Origin: Bacteroidales bacterium
Lineage (GTDB): Bacteria > Bacteroidota > Bacteroidia > Bacteroidales > UBA932
NCBI GenBank assembly: GCA_017437755.1
Contig: JAFRXI010000041.1
Span: forward strand, 1-57,801
DNA length: 57,801 nt
Direction of reading: 5' to 3'
Shown here one piece after another: positions 42,088 to 52,722 of this stretch. Below the pieces are notes generated by a model. That model worked only from the letters and a program-made list of their open reading frames with translations. It made no database searches and was not told where the DNA came from. How positions within the stretch are numbered: position 1 is the stretch's first letter; every line of letters starts with the position of its first letter. Position numbers and translations under genes: made by a program.

Positions 42088-44247
42088 ATGAAATTCAGGT
42101 TACATTCCCCATATTCACCGTCCGGAGACCAGCCGGAAGCCATTGAGTCGCTATGCAGTGCAATCGGCGAGGGGGTGGACAGCGTAACCCTGCTGGGCGT
42201 TACCGGCTCGGGGAAGACCTTCACCATGGCTAACGTGATAGAGCGCCTGCAGCGGCCGGCCCTGGTGCTCAGCCACAACAAGACCCTGGCGGCGCAGCTC
42301 TACGGGGAGTTCAAATCCTTCTTTCCCGACAATGCGGTGGAATATTTCGTATCGTATTACGACTATTACCAGCCGGAAGCCTACATCCCCGTAACCGATA
42401 CCTATATAGAAAAGGACCTCAGCATAAACGACAAGATCGACGAACTGAGGGTGAGCGCCGCCTCGGCCCTGATGTCGGGCCGCAGGGACGTGATAGTGGT
42501 TTCCAGCGTCTCGTGCCTGTACGGGATAGGCAACCCCGACGATTTCCACGACCAGACCGTAAAGGTCCGCAAGGGAGACCGGATCTCCATGACCTGGCTC
42601 CTCTACAAGATAGTGGACGCCCTCTACTACCGCACCGAATCCGATTTCAAGAGGGGTTCGTTCCGGGTGAGGGGCGACACCGTGGACATCTTCCTTGGCG
42701 GTGCCGACTACGCCGCCAGGATAGAGTTCTTCGGCGACGAGGTGGACGCCATTTCGCTGATAGACCCCCTGACAGGGGCCACTTTCGACAGGCTGGACGA
42801 GATACTCCTCTACCCTGCCAAGAATTTCGTAACCAGCAAGGAGAAGGGCGCCATGGCGGTAAGCCAGATCCAGGACGACCTGACCAGGCAGCTTGAATAC
42901 TTTGAGTCCATCGGCAAGGGCCTTGAGGCCAAACGCCTGAAACAGAGGGTGGAATACGATATCGAGATGATAAAGGAAATGGGCTACTGCCCCGGGGTGG
43001 AGAACTATTCCCGCTACTTTGACGGGAGGAAGCCCGGGCAGCGCCCCTTTACCCTGATCGACTATTTCCCCGACGATTTCATCACTTTCATCGACGAGAG
43101 CCATGTGACCCTGCCCCAGATCCGGGCCATGTTCGGAGGCGACCACTCCCGTAAGGAAACCCTGATCCAGTACGGGTTCCGCCTTCCCGCAGCGGCCGAC
43201 AACCGTCCCCTTACCTTCGACGAATTCGAGCAGGTTACGGGGCAGACCGTGTATGTGAGCGCGACCCCTTCGGAATACGAGCTGGAAAAGTCCGGCGGAC
43301 TGGTGGTGGAGCAGATAGTAAGGCCCACCGGCCTGCTCGACCCCCCGATCGAGGTGAGGCCCACCAAGAACCAGGTGGACGACCTCATGGAAGAGATCCG
43401 CGTAAGGTCGGAGGCCGACGAACGGGTGCTGGTAACCACCCTGACCAAACGCATGGCAGAAGAGCTGGACGGCTATTTCCGGAAAAACGGCGTCCGGTGC
43501 AGGTATATCCACTCGGACGTTGACACCGCGGAAAGGGTGGAAATCATAGAAGACTTCAAGAACGGCCTCTTTGACGTACTCATAGGCGTCAACCTGCTGA
43601 GGGAAGGCCTTGACATTCCGACTGTTTCGCTGGTAGCGATACTGGATGCCGACAAGGAGGGCTTCCTCCGTTCCGGAAGGGCCCTGACCCAGACTGCGGG
43701 AAGGGCGGCCCGCAACATCAACGGCCTGGTGATAATGTATGCCGACACCATTACCGGTTCCATGAAGGAAACCATCTACGAGACCAACCGCCGGAGGACA
43801 AAACAGAAGGAATACAACAAGCTTCACGGGATAGTCCCCACCCAGGTCTCGGTCAAGTCCAACATCCTGGTGAGCGAACTGGTGACATCCGGGAAGGACA
43901 CCCCGCACATCAGCGGATATGTGAGCGCGCCCGACTCGGTGTCGGACCCCACATACATCCCCGACCCGTCCGAACTCGGCAAGGGAAGGATCACCGTGGG
44001 GTTCGGGCACGACTCAAAGAGGGAACGCGGCGCCGCCTTCGTGGACGGATACGTCCAGGCCGACCTGGCCGCGGTGCTCCAGGACCCGGTTATCCGCGCC
44101 ATGTCCAGGGAACAGGTCGAGGAGGCTGCGGAAGAATCCCGCCGGAAGATGGTCAAGGCCGCCGCCGACCTGGATTTCTCGGCCGCCGCAAAGTACAGGG
44201 ATGAGATGTGGGCGCTGCAACAATATCTTAAGGTATGGAAACAATAG
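42088..44247 (+). CDS. uvrB: UvrABC excinuclease subunit B
   Basis: A 719-aa DNA repair helicase-like protein that verifies lesions and loads UvrC. Walker A is GVTGSGKT (37-44). The beta-hairpin region [30 protein letters not shown] and the C-terminal UVR domain that contacts UvrC (about 675-710) are all present. It is about 45 aa longer than E. coli UvrB, mainly in the linker before the UVR domain (about 600-650). It overlaps the start of the relA-type gene by 13 nt, so the two are co-transcribed. Confidence 0.97.
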   Translation: MKFRLHSPYSPSGDQPEAIESLCSAIGEGVDSVTLLGVTGSGKTFTMANVIERLQRPALVLSHNKTLAAQLYGEFKSFFPDNAVEYFVSYYDYYQPEAYIPVTDTYIEKDLSINDKIDELRVSAASALMSGRRDVIVVSSVSCLYGIGNPDDFHDQTVKVRKGDRISMTWLLYKIVDALYYRTESDFKRGSFRVRGDTVDIFLGGADYAARIEFFGDEVDAISLIDPLTGATFDRLDEILLYPAKNFVTSKEKGAMAVSQIQDDLTRQLEYFESIGKGLEAKRLKQRVEYDIEMIKEMGYCPGVENYSRYFDGRKPGQRPFTLIDYFPDDFITFIDESHVTLPQIRAMFGGDHSRKETLIQYGFRLPAAADNRPLTFDEFEQVTGQTVYVSATPSEYELEKSGGLVVEQIVRPTGLLDPPIEVRPTKNQVDDLMEEIRVRSEADERVLVTTLTKRMAEELDGYFRKNGVRCRYIHSDVDTAERVEIIEDFKNGLFDVLIGVNLLREGLDIPTVSLVAILDADKEGFLRSGRALTQTAGRAARNINGLVIMYADTITGSMKETIYETNRRRTKQKEYNKLHGIVPTQVSVKSNILVSELVTSGKDTPHISGYVSAPDSVSDPTYIPDPSELGKGRITVGFGHDSKRERGAAFVDGYVQADLAAVLQDPVIRAMSREQVEEAAEESRRKMVKAAADLDFSAAAKYRDEMWALQQYLKVWKQ

Positions 44248-46343
44248 ACAGCATGGTATCCAGGGCAAGGGACCTGGCAGCAAAGGCGCTGGAAGGGAAG
44301 ACACGGGAAAACGGTCACCCATTCATCGAGCACCCCGACAACGTCGCCCGTATCGTTTCCGACGAGATCGGGCTCCCGCCCGAATGCATCGCAGCCGTAT
44401 ACCTCCACGAGGCCACCAGGGACAATCCGACGCTGGACATCCGCTGCCTGGGTCTGGACGAGAGCGTATACACGATGGTTGAGGGGCTGAACCTGATTTC
44501 CACCATAAAACCCAAGGACACCAGGCTGGAAGCCGAGAACTACAAGAAGCTCATCATCCAGTATTCGAGGGATCCCAGGGTGACCGTACTCAAGCTGGCC
44601 GACCGGCTGGAGGTGATGCGGCACCTGGATGTCTTCCCCAAGGCTTCTAGGGAAAGGAAGGTCCTGGAAACCCTGCTGCTCTACATCCCCCTTGCCCACC
44701 AGCTGGGTCTCTACAACATGAAGCGGGAGATGGAGGACATCTGGCTCAGCTATTCCGAGCCGGAGCAGTACCGCCTCATCACCAATAAGTTGATGGCCAC
44801 CCAGAAAGACAGGGAAAGGCTTACGGAAGAGTTCATCGAACCCCTCAAGAAAAAGCTCTCCGATGCCGGAATCAGCTATAAACTGAAAATCCGCACCAAG
44901 GCGGCCTATTCCATATGGGCGAAGATGCAGAAGCAGAAAGTCCCCTTTGAGGGTGTATATGACGTCTTTGCAATACGGTTCATAATCGACTGCGAGGACG
45001 ACCGCAACCGCGAGAAGGACCTCTGCTGGCAGGTGTATTCCTTTGTTACGGAAGAGTACGAACCCGACACCTCGCGCCTGAGGGACTGGATAACCAACCC
45101 TAAGACAAACGGTTACGAGTCGCTCCACATCACGGTCAGGAACCGTACCGGCAGCTCCCTGGAAGTACAGATCCGGACCCGCAGGATGGACGACATTGCC
45201 GAAAACGGCTTTGCCTCGCACTGGTCCTACAAGGGAATCCGGCGCGAGCAGGACATGGACCGATGGCTCTCGGCCGTCCGATACGCCCTGGAGCATCCCG
45301 ATACCGACAGCCCTGAAGAACTTCCCCAGCCACCGGAAAAGGACATTTTCGTATTCACTCCCTCCGGCGAACTCCGGATCCTTCCCAAGGGGGCCTCGGT
45401 GCTTGATTTCGCCTTCAACATCCACACCGGCATAGGTTCGCGCTGCACTGGTGCCATGGTCGGAGGAAAGCCCGTCCCAATAAAGGAAAAGCTCAAGACC
45501 GGGGACGTGGTGGAGATACTCACTTCCAAGAACCAGAAGCCGTCACCGGACTGGATAAACTTCGTGGTCACCACAAAGGCCAGGAGCAAGATCCGCCAGC
45601 TGCTCAACGAGGTTGAGCACCGGAAGGCCGCCGACGGCAAGGAACTCCTGAACCGGAGGCTGAAGAACTGGAAGCTTGAATTCCCGGACGAAATGCAGTC
45701 CGAATTCATGAAAAAGCACAAGTTCACCGCGGTGAACACCTTCCTGGCCGCAATAACGGACGGGGCCGTCGACGTCAACGAAATCAAGGAGTATATCCTC
45801 ACGGAGGACCAGCGGCGCGCAGAGATGCAGGAGGCGGCCCAGGCTGCCGAGGCGGCCAAGGTTCACAGGTGCGTACCCGACGGCAAGGAGGACATCCTGG
45901 TACTCAACGCAAAGGATGTCAAGGGGATAGACTACCGCATGGCCCGCTGCTGCAATCCCGTATACGGCGACGACGTCTTTGGCTTCGTCACCCGCTCCGA
46001 GGGCATCAAGATACACCGGATCACCTGTCCCAATGCCGCAAGGCTGCTTGAGACCTACCCGTACCGGATACAGAAGGTACGCTGGGCCGACACTCCCTCC
46101 GGCGGTTCCTTCCAGGTGGCGCTGAAGGTGATAGCCGCCCACGAGGGGCAGGTACTGAACAAGATAATGGAGGTGGCCGGCTCCTTCAAGGCCTCCATAC
46201 GATCCTTCAACGTCACGGAGAACCTGCGAGCAGGGACCTACGAGGTTGCCATAAAGATATCGGTTCCCTCGAACCTGGAGCTGGACAAGGTCGTTTCACA
46301 GCTCAAGGCCCTGCGCAATGTGATCAAGGTGGGCAGGCTATAG
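44235..46343 (+). CDS. relA: RelA/SpoT-family (p)ppGpp synthetase with degenerate hydrolase site
   Basis: A 702-aa stringent-response enzyme. Domains in order: HD (about 20-180), synthetase (about 215-350, [38 protein letters not shown]), TGS (about 375-435, [20 protein letters not shown]), conserved-Cys region ([16 protein letters not shown]) and C-terminal ACT (about 620-702). In the HD domain the usual HD-VVEDT is HE-ATRDN, so hydrolase is probably lost, while the ADR Asp remains. The synthetase has RLRD, closer to the RxKD of bifunctional enzymes than the ExDD of E. coli RelA. The start overlaps uvrB by 13 nt. I expect a second SpoT-type enzyme elsewhere in the genome. Confidence 0.9.
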   Translation: METIDSMVSRARDLAAKALEGKTRENGHPFIEHPDNVARIVSDEIGLPPECIAAVYLHEATRDNPTLDIRCLGLDESVYTMVEGLNLISTIKPKDTRLEAENYKKLIIQYSRDPRVTVLKLADRLEVMRHLDVFPKASRERKVLETLLLYIPLAHQLGLYNMKREMEDIWLSYSEPEQYRLITNKLMATQKDRERLTEEFIEPLKKKLSDAGISYKLKIRTKAAYSIWAKMQKQKVPFEGVYDVFAIRFIIDCEDDRNREKDLCWQVYSFVTEEYEPDTSRLRDWITNPKTNGYESLHITVRNRTGSSLEVQIRTRRMDDIAENGFASHWSYKGIRREQDMDRWLSAVRYALEHPDTDSPEELPQPPEKDIFVFTPSGELRILPKGASVLDFAFNIHTGIGSRCTGAMVGGKPVPIKEKLKTGDVVEILTSKNQKPSPDWINFVVTTKARSKIRQLLNEVEHRKAADGKELLNRRLKNWKLEFPDEMQSEFMKKHKFTAVNTFLAAITDGAVDVNEIKEYILTEDQRRAEMQEAAQAAEAAKVHRCVPDGKEDILVLNAKDVKGIDYRMARCCNPVYGDDVFGFVTRSEGIKIHRITCPNAARLLETYPYRIQKVRWADTPSGGSFQVALKVIAAHEGQVLNKIMEVAGSFKASIRSFNVTENLRAGTYEVAIKISVPSNLELDKVVSQLKALRNVIKVGRL

Positions 46344-47360
46344 CCTTTCCGACAAAGCTTTCTGGAAGGCCCGGGCATTGCGAAGATGCTCCGGGTATGT
46401 GGTTGCGAACAGGTGCGAGCCGTCGAAAGAGGGATTGGCGCAGAAATAAAGGTAACCGTGACGGTCGGGATTCAGCACCGCTTCAAGGCAGGACTTGGGA
46501 GGGCAGGAAATGGGTCCCGGAGGCAGTCCGGCATACATATAGGTGTTGTAAGGAGAATCAATTTCAAGATGCCTCTTCAGTATCCTCCTGAGGGTATAGC
46601 CGTAAAGATAGGCCACGGTGGGGTCGGCCTGGAGTTTCATCCCGGTGTGGAGCCGGTTCAGGTACACCCCTGCGATGGCCGGCTGCTCAGGGACATACCT
46701 GGTCTCTCCGTCCACAATCGACGCCAGGACGGACACCTCGTTGGGCGTAAGCCCCTGGGCTGAAGCCTTCCGCTGCCTTTCCTCAGTCCAGAAACGGTCA
46801 TGTGCAGTCTTGAAAGTATCAAAAACCTTCTCCACCGGATCCGTCCAGTACACTTGGTAAGTATCCGGAATGATCAGGCAGAAAAGGGTGGTGGTATCCA
46901 CGCCGTATCCGGCGAGGAATGCCGGTGAAACCAGGGCGTCGGCCACATCCGATGAATCCAGCAGCATCTGGGCGCCGATTTTCCTGGAAAGGGCTCCCTT
47001 GCTGCGGATAGCGCCCGAGAGGGTCAGGTTGACAGGGCTCTGCCAGCCGTTCCTGAACATGCGGGCGGCATACATCCCGCAGGACGTAGGATCCAGGGTA
47101 TAGTGTCCCACTTTCACCGATTCATCGGCCCCTGTCCTTGAGAAACAGCGTTTCAGCGACCTCGGATGCCTAACCGACCCGGTGGCGAGGATGCTGTCCA
47201 GCAGCGCCTGTGGGTCCTCCCCGGGGCGGACATATATCTCCGACCTCCCGGAAAAGGCGCTCCGGCGGTAATCGGTATAGAGCGACAGCGCAAAACAAAG
47301 CATGGCCACACCCAGGACGGCCACGGCTGCTGCGCCGGCAATGAATGCTTTCCGTTTCAT
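46338..47360 (-). CDS. mltG: Endolytic murein transglycosylase MltG
   Basis: A 340-aa inner-membrane protein with a single N-terminal helix (about 7-28) and a periplasmic YceG domain. It cuts nascent glycan strands and so sets their length. The active-site segment is ASIVDGET (E219, matching E218 of E. coli), followed by QPAIAGVYLNRLHTGMKLQADPTVAY and the C-terminal SPYNTYMYAGLPPGPISCP. It overlaps the upstream glucosaminidase gene by 4 nt and the convergent relA-type gene by 6 nt, so no terminator separates them. Confidence 0.94.
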   Translation of the reverse strand: MKRKAFIAGAAAVAVLGVAMLCFALSLYTDYRRSAFSGRSEIYVRPGEDPQALLDSILATGSVRHPRSLKRCFSRTGADESVKVGHYTLDPTSCGMYAARMFRNGWQSPVNLTLSGAIRSKGALSRKIGAQMLLDSSDVADALVSPAFLAGYGVDTTTLFCLIIPDTYQVYWTDPVEKVFDTFKTAHDRFWTEERQRKASAQGLTPNEVSVLASIVDGETRYVPEQPAIAGVYLNRLHTGMKLQADPTVAYLYGYTLRRILKRHLEIDSPYNTYMYAGLPPGPISCPPKSCLEAVLNPDRHGYLYFCANPSFDGSHLFATTYPEHLRNARAFQKALSERL

Positions 47361-48406
47361 CTTTTCTTCCTCAGCAAAAGTTCATCCCCTTCCCTGGGCA
47401 CATAATCGGCCTTGAGGGAATTCATCTTGAGTATGGACGATAGCCTTACCCCAAAGCGCTGGCTTATGCCCCGGAGCGATTCCCCGTCACTTCCAACGAT
47501 GTACTTGTCGAGTCCCTTGGCGGACTGCTTCTTCTTGGGCTGCAGATACACCACGGTCCCGGGCTTCAGGGCCGTTTCATACTGCAGGTCATTGTATTTG
47601 AGTATCTCGCCTACGAAAAGGCCGTTGGCCGAGGCTATGGAAGCATAGGTCTCCCCTTCCACCGAGTAGATGAAAGGAACGCCGTTGCGGGAATACATCT
47701 GGCGGGACAGTGCAAAACGGTATTCCTCCATTATCGAAGCTGAAACCGGCTTTGCCGCCTCTATCTTCAACGGCGATTCGGGTATTGTCGGCCGGACTTC
47801 CTCCTGTCCCTTCTTCCCCTTCCTGGCCTTCTTCTCCTTCTTTGCATGGGCATTCCTGTCATTGGTCCCGACGGACGGGGATTTCTGGTCAACTTCATCG
47901 GGAGTCATGCGGTCATACTTTGAAAGGTCGTAGTCCTCAACCATCTTTATGAGCTTGGCAGGATAGTTCTTGTCCGTTGCATAACCGGCCTTCTTAAGAC
48001 CGTAAGCCCATGATTTATAGTCAGTTATCTCAAAATCAAACAGGAACTTGTAACGATCGCTGTAACGCAGGAAGTCGGAATGGTCCCGGAAAGAATCCGC
48101 AGCAGAGGAGTATGCCCGGAAGCACTCGTTTGGGCGGTCGTCGTCGGCATAGATTGTCTTCCCCTTCCATTTGTTATGGCATTTGATGCCGAAATGGTTG
48201 TTTCCCTGGGTCGACAGCCTGGACAGGCCGGCCCCTGATTCCAGAAGTCCCTGGGCCAGGGTGATGCTGGCCGGAACGCCGCTGCGGTACATCTCGTCCA
48301 CCGCGATGGCGGCATATTTTTCCACATAGGCCTCATACGGCCCGGCGGCCGAGGTAAGCATCACGGCCGATACGGCAAGTATCAGGAATGTACGGAACCG
48401 GTTCAT
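47357..48406 (-). CDS. Secreted N-acetylglucosaminidase (GH73-like) with two LysM domains
   Basis: A 349-aa cell-wall hydrolase. It has a signal peptide (about 1-21), a mannosyl-glycoprotein endo-beta-N-acetylglucosaminidase-type domain (about 30-170, ITLAQGLLESGAGLSRLS with the probable catalytic Glu, GNNHFGIKCH), a Lys-rich linker (about 190-215) and two C-terminal LysM domains (about 255-300 and 302-349). It cleaves the glycan backbone of peptidoglycan. Coupling by ATGA to mltG suggests joint wall remodelling, and both follow rpsA and rnz with gaps of 12 nt or less. Confidence 0.92.
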   Translation of the reverse strand: MNRFRTFLILAVSAVMLTSAAGPYEAYVEKYAAIAVDEMYRSGVPASITLAQGLLESGAGLSRLSTQGNNHFGIKCHNKWKGKTIYADDDRPNECFRAYSSAADSFRDHSDFLRYSDRYKFLFDFEITDYKSWAYGLKKAGYATDKNYPAKLIKMVEDYDLSKYDRMTPDEVDQKSPSVGTNDRNAHAKKEKKARKGKKGQEEVRPTIPESPLKIEAAKPVSASIMEEYRFALSRQMYSRNGVPFIYSVEGETYASIASANGLFVGEILKYNDLQYETALKPGTVVYLQPKKKQSAKGLDKYIVGSDGESLRGISQRFGVRLSSILKMNSLKADYVPREGDELLLRKKR

Positions 48407-48418
48407 GTGGCCAAGATA

Positions 48419-49327
48419 CTAAATTTCCACGACATCGCCATCGGAAACGGCGTATGTTTCGGGGAAAACCGTACGGCACTCGGCCTCGTACAGGGCCGGA
48501 TCGTTATTCCTGGACGAGAAATGGCCGATCAGAAGTTTCCGCGCACCGGCCTTCAGGGCGCATTCCGCAGCCTGAAGCGTGGTGGAATGATGCCTCTTCT
48601 CCGCCTGTTCGTAAAGCTCGGCAAGATAGGTGGTCTCGTGATAGATTACGCGGGTTCCGCGGAGCCATTCCGGCTCTTCGGGGAACGGGGCGGTATCGCT
48701 GCAATAGGCATAGCTCCCGGGTTCGTAAGGCAGGTAGGCGACCTCCTCCAGCGGAATCACGCCCCCTGGCCTCACAACGTCTTCGCCCCTTTTGATGGCA
48801 CCTATTTCCGTAAGCGTAAAACCGTATCTCTCAATTGCTTCCTTCTTTACGTTCCACTGCGGCCGCTTTTCCCGGAAGATGAATCCAAAGGTCTCTATCT
48901 TGTGATTCAGCGGGAACGAGAGCACCTCCAGGCCCTTTGTGGAGTAGATCACCTCCGGCGATTTCATCTCCAGCGGGTTCAGCCTTATCTCGTAGGCCAG
49001 GCCATCGCCGTAAAAAGACAGGAAGAACTTGAGGATGGGGCCGAAGTTCGTGGGGGCATAGATATTGAGCGGCTGGGTCCTGCCCTTCATCCCGAGGGTG
49101 GACAGCAGGCCGAAGATTCCGAATACGTGGTCACCGTGGATATGCGAAATGAACACCGTATCCAGTTTCATGATTGGAATGCGGTACTTTACCAACTGGG
49201 CCTGCACCCCTTCGCCGCAGTCTATAAGGAACAAGCGCCCATGTACGGAAAGTACCTGGGCGCTCTGGTTCCTGCCTCTGACAGGCATGGCCGAGGCCGT
49301 ACCCATCATTGTTACAGTAAAGTCCAT
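48419..49327 (-). CDS. rnz: Ribonuclease Z
   Basis: A 302-aa metallo-beta-lactamase-fold endonuclease that trims tRNA 3' ends. The zinc motif H62-x-H64-x-D66-H67 (SHIHGDHVFG) is intact. HYPSTT-like HHSTTLQAA and the C-terminal LIGHFSSRN motifs are also typical. The flexible exosite arm is at about residues 155-180. The gene starts 9 nt after rpsA and is probably read from the rpsA promoter. Confidence 0.95.
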   Translation of the reverse strand: MDFTVTMMGTASAMPVRGRNQSAQVLSVHGRLFLIDCGEGVQAQLVKYRIPIMKLDTVFISHIHGDHVFGIFGLLSTLGMKGRTQPLNIYAPTNFGPILKFFLSFYGDGLAYEIRLNPLEMKSPEVIYSTKGLEVLSFPLNHKIETFGFIFREKRPQWNVKKEAIERYGFTLTEIGAIKRGEDVVRPGGVIPLEEVAYLPYEPGSYAYCSDTAPFPEEPEWLRGTRVIYHETTYLAELYEQAEKRHHSTTLQAAECALKAGARKLLIGHFSSRNNDPALYEAECRTVFPETYAVSDGDVVEI

Positions 49328-49336
49328 CCGGGAAAA

Positions 49337-50917
49337 CTACTCGCCTTTCTCCAGCTTGTCCTTGAGGGCTGCAAGCTCGGAAATGTCTCCAAGGGTAGTC
49401 TTCTCGATGTTGCTGTTGATCTTCTTCACAGCTTTCTTGGTGCCTTCTGCCTCGGCGGCTACCTTGGCCTCCTTGACCTCCTGATAGGTGCGGACATGGG
49501 AGACAAGGATGCGGCGGGTGCTCCTGCGGAGCTCGACGACCTTGAACGGAAGCTTGTCACCCACGACGGCGGGCTTGCCGTCTTCCTTGACGAGTTCACG
49601 CACGAAGGCGAAAGCCTCGGTGCCGTCCTCGAAGGTGATGGTGGCGCCCTTGTCGGAGATTGCGGTCACTGTACCCTCCACGGCGGTGCCGGCGGGATAC
49701 TTGGCCTCGAGCTGGTCCCAAGGGTTGGGTGAAAGCTGCTTGTGGCCGAGTGAAAGCTTGTGGTTCTGCTCGTCGAAGTCGAGGATTACGACATCGATGG
49801 TGTCACCGGAAGCTACCATCTCCGAAGGATGCTTGATCTTGTTCCAGCTGAGGTCGCTGATGTGGATGAGACCTTCCACGCCGTCTTCCAGCTCGGCGAA
49901 TACGCCGAAGTTGGTGATGTTGCGGACGGTGGCGGTGTGGCGTGAGCCCACGGGATACTTCTCGCGGATGCTCTCCCAAGGATTGGTGGTGAGCTGCTTG
50001 AGACCGAGGGACATCTTGCGGGCTTCCTTGTCGAGGGTGAGGACGACGGCTTCAACCTCGTCTCCCATCTTGAGGAATTCCTGTGCGCTGTGAAGCCTGG
50101 GTGACCAGGACATCTCGGACACATTCACCAGACCTTCCACACCGGGCTCTATCTCCACGAATGCGCCGTAGTCGGCGATTGCCACGACCTTGCCCTTCAC
50201 AACGTCGCCAACCTTGAGGGACTCGCTCAGGTTGTCCCAAGGATGGGCGGAGAGCTGCTTGAGGCCGAGGGCTATCCTCTTCTGCTCCTGCTCGGCCTCG
50301 AGAAGGGCCTTGTGGGAGACTACCACGTTGCGGAACTCCTGGTTGATCTTGACGATCTTGAAGTCCATGGTGGTGTTGACGAAAGTGTCATAGTCGCGGA
50401 TGGGCTTGATGTCGATCTGGGAGCCGGGGAGGAAAGCCTCGATTCCGAAGACGTCGACGATCATGCCGCCTTTTGTACGGGTCTTTACGAAGCCCTTGAC
50501 CACCTCGTCGGCGTCGTAGGCCGCATTGACCATATCCCAGGATTTGAGGGCGCGGGCCTTGCGGTGGGAAAGGATGAGCTGTCCCTTGCGGTCCTCGGCG
50601 GACTCCACATAGACGTCGACCTTGTCACCCACCTTGAGGTCGGGATTGTAACGGAACTCGGGAGCGGAGATGACACCCTCGCTCTTGTAGCCGATGTTCA
50701 CGATCACTTCCCTCTTGTTGATTCCGGTGACGGTTCCTTCCACCACCTCGTTCTCGACCACCTTTGAAAGGGTCTGGTCGTAGAGCTTCTCAACCTCGTT
50801 GCGGTCGCCTTCATAGGCGGCCTCGCTCTCGAAAGCGTCCCAATCGAACTCCTCAGGTGCTACCGAAGCGTTGAGGGGTGCCTTCCTGGTTTCTTTTTCA
50901 TTGAATTCTTCTGCCAT
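49337..50917 (-). CDS. rpsA: 30S ribosomal protein S1
   Basis: A 526-aa RNA-binding ribosomal protein helping mRNA binding to the 30S subunit. I count five S1 OB-fold repeats (beginning near residues 58, 140, 225, 315 and 400; for example VVKGKVVAIADYGAFVEIEPG and RHTATVRNITNFGVFAELEDG), against six in E. coli. The N-terminal about 50 residues are acidic and low in complexity. It leads the run rpsA, rnz, glucosaminidase, mltG. Its consensus promoter at 51000-51030 gives a leader of about 75 nt. Confidence 0.95.
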   Translation of the reverse strand: MAEEFNEKETRKAPLNASVAPEEFDWDAFESEAAYEGDRNEVEKLYDQTLSKVVENEVVEGTVTGINKREVIVNIGYKSEGVISAPEFRYNPDLKVGDKVDVYVESAEDRKGQLILSHRKARALKSWDMVNAAYDADEVVKGFVKTRTKGGMIVDVFGIEAFLPGSQIDIKPIRDYDTFVNTTMDFKIVKINQEFRNVVVSHKALLEAEQEQKRIALGLKQLSAHPWDNLSESLKVGDVVKGKVVAIADYGAFVEIEPGVEGLVNVSEMSWSPRLHSAQEFLKMGDEVEAVVLTLDKEARKMSLGLKQLTTNPWESIREKYPVGSRHTATVRNITNFGVFAELEDGVEGLIHISDLSWNKIKHPSEMVASGDTIDVVILDFDEQNHKLSLGHKQLSPNPWDQLEAKYPAGTAVEGTVTAISDKGATITFEDGTEAFAFVRELVKEDGKPAVVGDKLPFKVVELRRSTRRILVSHVRTYQEVKEAKVAAEAEGTKKAVKKINSNIEKTTLGDISELAALKDKLEKGE

Positions 50918-50999
50918 AATCTTGATAAACTGACTAGGTGTTAAACATTATTTCCGTACCTGTTCCGGGCAAAAACATGCACGCCCGGGAAAAGGCGTG

Positions 51000-51030
51000 C
51001 AAAAATAATTGAAATATTTGTATTTACAAA
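51000..51030 (-). promoter_or_regulatory. Consensus promoter of rpsA
   Basis: TTTG (51030-51027), 19 nt, TATTTTTG (51007-51000) on the minus strand. The 7-bp stem-loop at 50979-51000 (GCACGCC/GGCGTGC) overlaps the -7 box and the likely start point. Confidence 0.75.
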
Positions 51031-51047
51031 CTTCCGAAGGAAAAAAT

Positions 51048-52013
51048 CTACAACATTTTCCGCCGCTTGAAGATATACCACACTGCCAGGAACGAAAGCA
51101 CCATTATGCCAAGGATGATGACCCAGTTCCATGGGGAAGTGTTGGGATCCGAAGCGCCGATCATGGGAAGCCTTACATTCATGCCGTAGAAGCTTGCGAT
51201 AAGCGTGGGAGGCATGAGCAGCAGCGACACCAGGGTGAACACCTTCATTATCTTGTTCTGGTCCAGGTTGATGAGACCGACCACGGTATCCTGGAGATAT
51301 TCCAGCCTCTCGAAGCAGAAGTTGGTATGGTTGATGAGCGAGGAAATGTCCTGCAGGAGCACGTTCAGGCGGGACTCCAGATCCTTGGGATATTTGGAAC
51401 TCTTCATGAGGTTGGAGATGAGCCTCTGCTTGTCCACGACGTTCTCCCTCACTATCATGCTGTTCTCCTGCAACTGATTGATATCCAGCAGGAGATCCTC
51501 GTTTATATCCTCCTGCTGGTTGATCCGCTTGGCGTACTGCGATATCTCCTTGGAAAGGAGCTCGATCATGTCGGCGTCGAGGTCGACCCTCTGGTCCAGT
51601 ATGCTGGCGAACACCGAATAACCGGTGGGATACTGGCGGGGATTCACCTGAAGGCGGCGCTGCAGCTCGGTGAAACTCCTCAGCGGCACCTCCCTGAGCG
51701 TGGTGAGGGTATTCTCCACAAGGGTGAACGAAACCGGCTGCATCATGTACTCATCGGGGCCCGGGGTGAGGAAGTTGGTATTTGCGAAAATCGCCTTTTC
51801 AGTCTCGAAATAGCGGGATGAACTCTCAATCTCCTCGGCCTGCGCCCTGCTCTGGATATCGGTGCCCAGAAAAGCTTCCACGGCACGCTTCTCGTCGCCG
51901 GAAGGGTCGATGAGGTCAATCCAGACGACGTCGTCGATATATATTTTTCCAAAGACGGTCTCCGACTGGGAGACAAGGATCTTTCCGTTTTGCCTGTAGA
52001 AGATAGCAAGCAT
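51048..52013 (-). CDS. corA: CorA-family magnesium transporter
   Basis: A 321-aa inner-membrane Mg2+ (possibly Co2+/Ni2+) channel that works as a pentamer. A cytoplasmic alpha/beta N-terminal domain is followed by long helices (about 120-255) and two C-terminal transmembrane helices. The selectivity loop YGMN (GMN at 277-279) follows the first helix, and the chain ends with basic KRRKML. Its own consensus promoter lies at 52096-52126. Confidence 0.94.
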   Translation of the reverse strand: MLAIFYRQNGKILVSQSETVFGKIYIDDVVWIDLIDPSGDEKRAVEAFLGTDIQSRAQAEEIESSSRYFETEKAIFANTNFLTPGPDEYMMQPVSFTLVENTLTTLREVPLRSFTELQRRLQVNPRQYPTGYSVFASILDQRVDLDADMIELLSKEISQYAKRINQQEDINEDLLLDINQLQENSMIVRENVVDKQRLISNLMKSSKYPKDLESRLNVLLQDISSLINHTNFCFERLEYLQDTVVGLINLDQNKIMKVFTLVSLLLMPPTLIASFYGMNVRLPMIGASDPNTSPWNWVIILGIMVLSFLAVWYIFKRRKML

Positions 52014-52095
52014 TGTCTTTCAGGTTTTTATCCGGCCCAGTCGCACCGGATGGATTCATGTTTCAACCAGCTGCCATTACGGAAAAGGCAGCCTG

Positions 52096-52126
52096 CAAAT
52101 ATAAGCCAAAATGTTAAGAATACAAA
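52096..52126 (-). promoter_or_regulatory. Consensus promoter of corA
   Basis: TTTG (52126-52123), 19 nt, TATATTTG (52103-52096) on the minus strand. The leader to the ATG is about 75 nt and holds a 6-bp stem (ATCCGG/CCGGAT, 52030-52051). Confidence 0.75.
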
Positions 52127-52164
52127 CCTGCGGCAGATTTTTTTGGCTCTTTTACCCTGAAAAC

Positions 52165-52722
52165 CTAGAACAGCATCAGCACCCCGATAATGACGAGGAT
52201 TGCCCCTCCGGCAATCTCGGCCTTGGGACCGAGGCGCTCCCCTACCCGCCTGCCGCTGATTATTCCGGCAAACACGCTTGCTGCGGTGACCACAAAGATA
52301 CAGGAAGCCTGAAGGACAGCCTCCGGAAGGGGCCTCCCGTCCAGGGAGCATGAAATGCCCACCGCAAGGGCGTCGATGCTGGTTGCAAAGGCTCCCAGGA
52401 TTATGTTCCGGAAGCCGCGCAGGTCCCTTCCTTCCGGGGAACCCTTCCGGCCCTCCCACATCATAGATCCGCCGACGTAGAGCAGCAGAATGAACCCAAG
52501 CACGTGCGCAAATGTCCTCAGAAGCGATGAAACCGCGTCGCCGAATCCCCAGCCGGCGGCGAAAAGACCCGCCTGGACCACGGCAAAAACAGCCGCGATT
52601 ACGGCCATCCCCCGTTTCCCGGTTTTCCCGAGCGAGGTGGCCGAACATGCGCACACGGCAAAGCAGTCGGCGCAGAGGGAAACGGCCACGGCAACAGCCT
52701 CTGCCACATTCAGGACAGTCAT
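52165..52722 (-). CDS. mntP: MntP-family manganese efflux pump
   Basis: A 185-aa inner-membrane protein with six predicted helices in two inverted halves. Each half has an Asp-containing motif of the family: SLCADCFAVCAC (D19) and ATSIDALAVGIS. It is slightly shorter than E. coli MntP (188 aa). The start overlaps the recR stop by 4 nt, so it is translated with recR. The manganese role comes from family knowledge. A Mn-responsive riboswitch (yybP-ykoY), common upstream of mntP, is absent here, as expected for a coupled second gene. Confidence 0.9.
   Translation of the reverse strand: MTVLNVAEAVAVAVSLCADCFAVCACSATSLGKTGKRGMAVIAAVFAVVQAGLFAAGWGFGDAVSSLLRTFAHVLGFILLLYVGGSMMWEGRKGSPEGRDLRGFRNIILGAFATSIDALAVGISCSLDGRPLPEAVLQASCIFVVTAASVFAGIISGRRVGERLGPKAEIAGGAILVIIGVLMLF

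Noticed and set aside
50979-51000. GCACGCC/GGCGTGC hairpin as a terminator for corA
   Set aside because: It overlaps the -7 box of a full-consensus rpsA promoter and has no continuous T-run, so a terminator role is unlikely.
52014-52095. corA leader as a magnesium riboswitch
   Set aside because: Only a single 6-bp stem is visible. It does not resemble the M-box or mgtA-type leaders, and nothing supports metal sensing.
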